Source: Cyanothece sp. UBA12306
GTDB lineage: Bacteria; Cyanobacteriota; Cyanobacteriia; Cyanobacteriales; Microcystaceae
Direction: 5' to 3'
Assembly (NCBI GenBank): GCA_003448685.1
Contig: DLXW01000193.1
Span: 8,711 to 14,366, forward strand
Length of the DNA stretch: 5,656 nucleotides
Below the pieces are notes generated by a model that made no database searches, had not been told where the DNA came from, and was given only the letters and a program-made list of their open reading frames with translations. A program made the position numbers and the translations under genes. This document shows, one piece after another, positions 5,633 through 5,656 of this stretch (position 1 is the first letter of the stretch; every line of letters begins with the position of its first letter).

Positions 5633-5656
5633 TTAAGCAATAGTTGCTAGTTTAGG

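Noticed and set aside
5634..5652. GCAA-TAG-TTGC small inverted repeat near the right edge
   Set aside because: The arms are only four bases long; this is expected by chance, and nothing suggests a transposon end or terminator.

Overview
The window is AT-rich and reads as a cyanobacterial chromosome segment. The strongest lineage evidence is a GUN4-domain protein of the kind found in multiple copies in cyanobacteria, and an LytM-type M23 peptidase with an insertion I recall from cyanobacterial homologues. I see no phage, transposase, CRISPR or RNA genes. The exact genus cannot be fixed from the sequence alone.

Layout, left to right. The minus strand carries the start of treY (1-164, running off the left edge), preceded by a complete treZ (206-2023). 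Together they are the two-enzyme route that converts the reducing ends of maltooligosaccharides or glycogen into free trehalose. A 308-bp non-coding region (2024-2331) separates treZ from a divergent M23 peptidase gene (2332-3048, plus). That gene converges on a lipoprotein gene for a cluster A-I metal-binding protein of an ABC importer (3089-4030, minus). A 12-bp-stem hairpin fills the 40-bp convergent gap and probably ends both transcripts. Upstream of the metal-binding gene, on the same strand, is a GUN4-domain protein with an N-terminal coiled coil (4098-4682). Divergent from it, across 165 bp, is a TVP38/TMEM64 (VTT/DedA-like) membrane protein (4848-5549). A short minus-strand reading frame overlaps its stop codon and may be the tail or remnant of a convergent gene.

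How the genes fit together. Only treZ and treY form a clear pathway unit. The others look like housekeeping and envelope functions placed side by side: wall remodelling, metal capture, a tetrapyrrole-type sensor or regulator, and membrane homeostasis. The metal-binding protein has His-His-His-Asp ligands with TroA-like spacing, which favours zinc over manganese. It lacks the His-rich loop of classical ZnuA and has no permease or ATPase gene in view. I do not see a convincing new multi-gene system here. The points most worth a second look are this binding protein with a near-palindrome against its start codon, the altered GUN4 domain, the unusual VTT motif, and the interrupted frame at the right edge.
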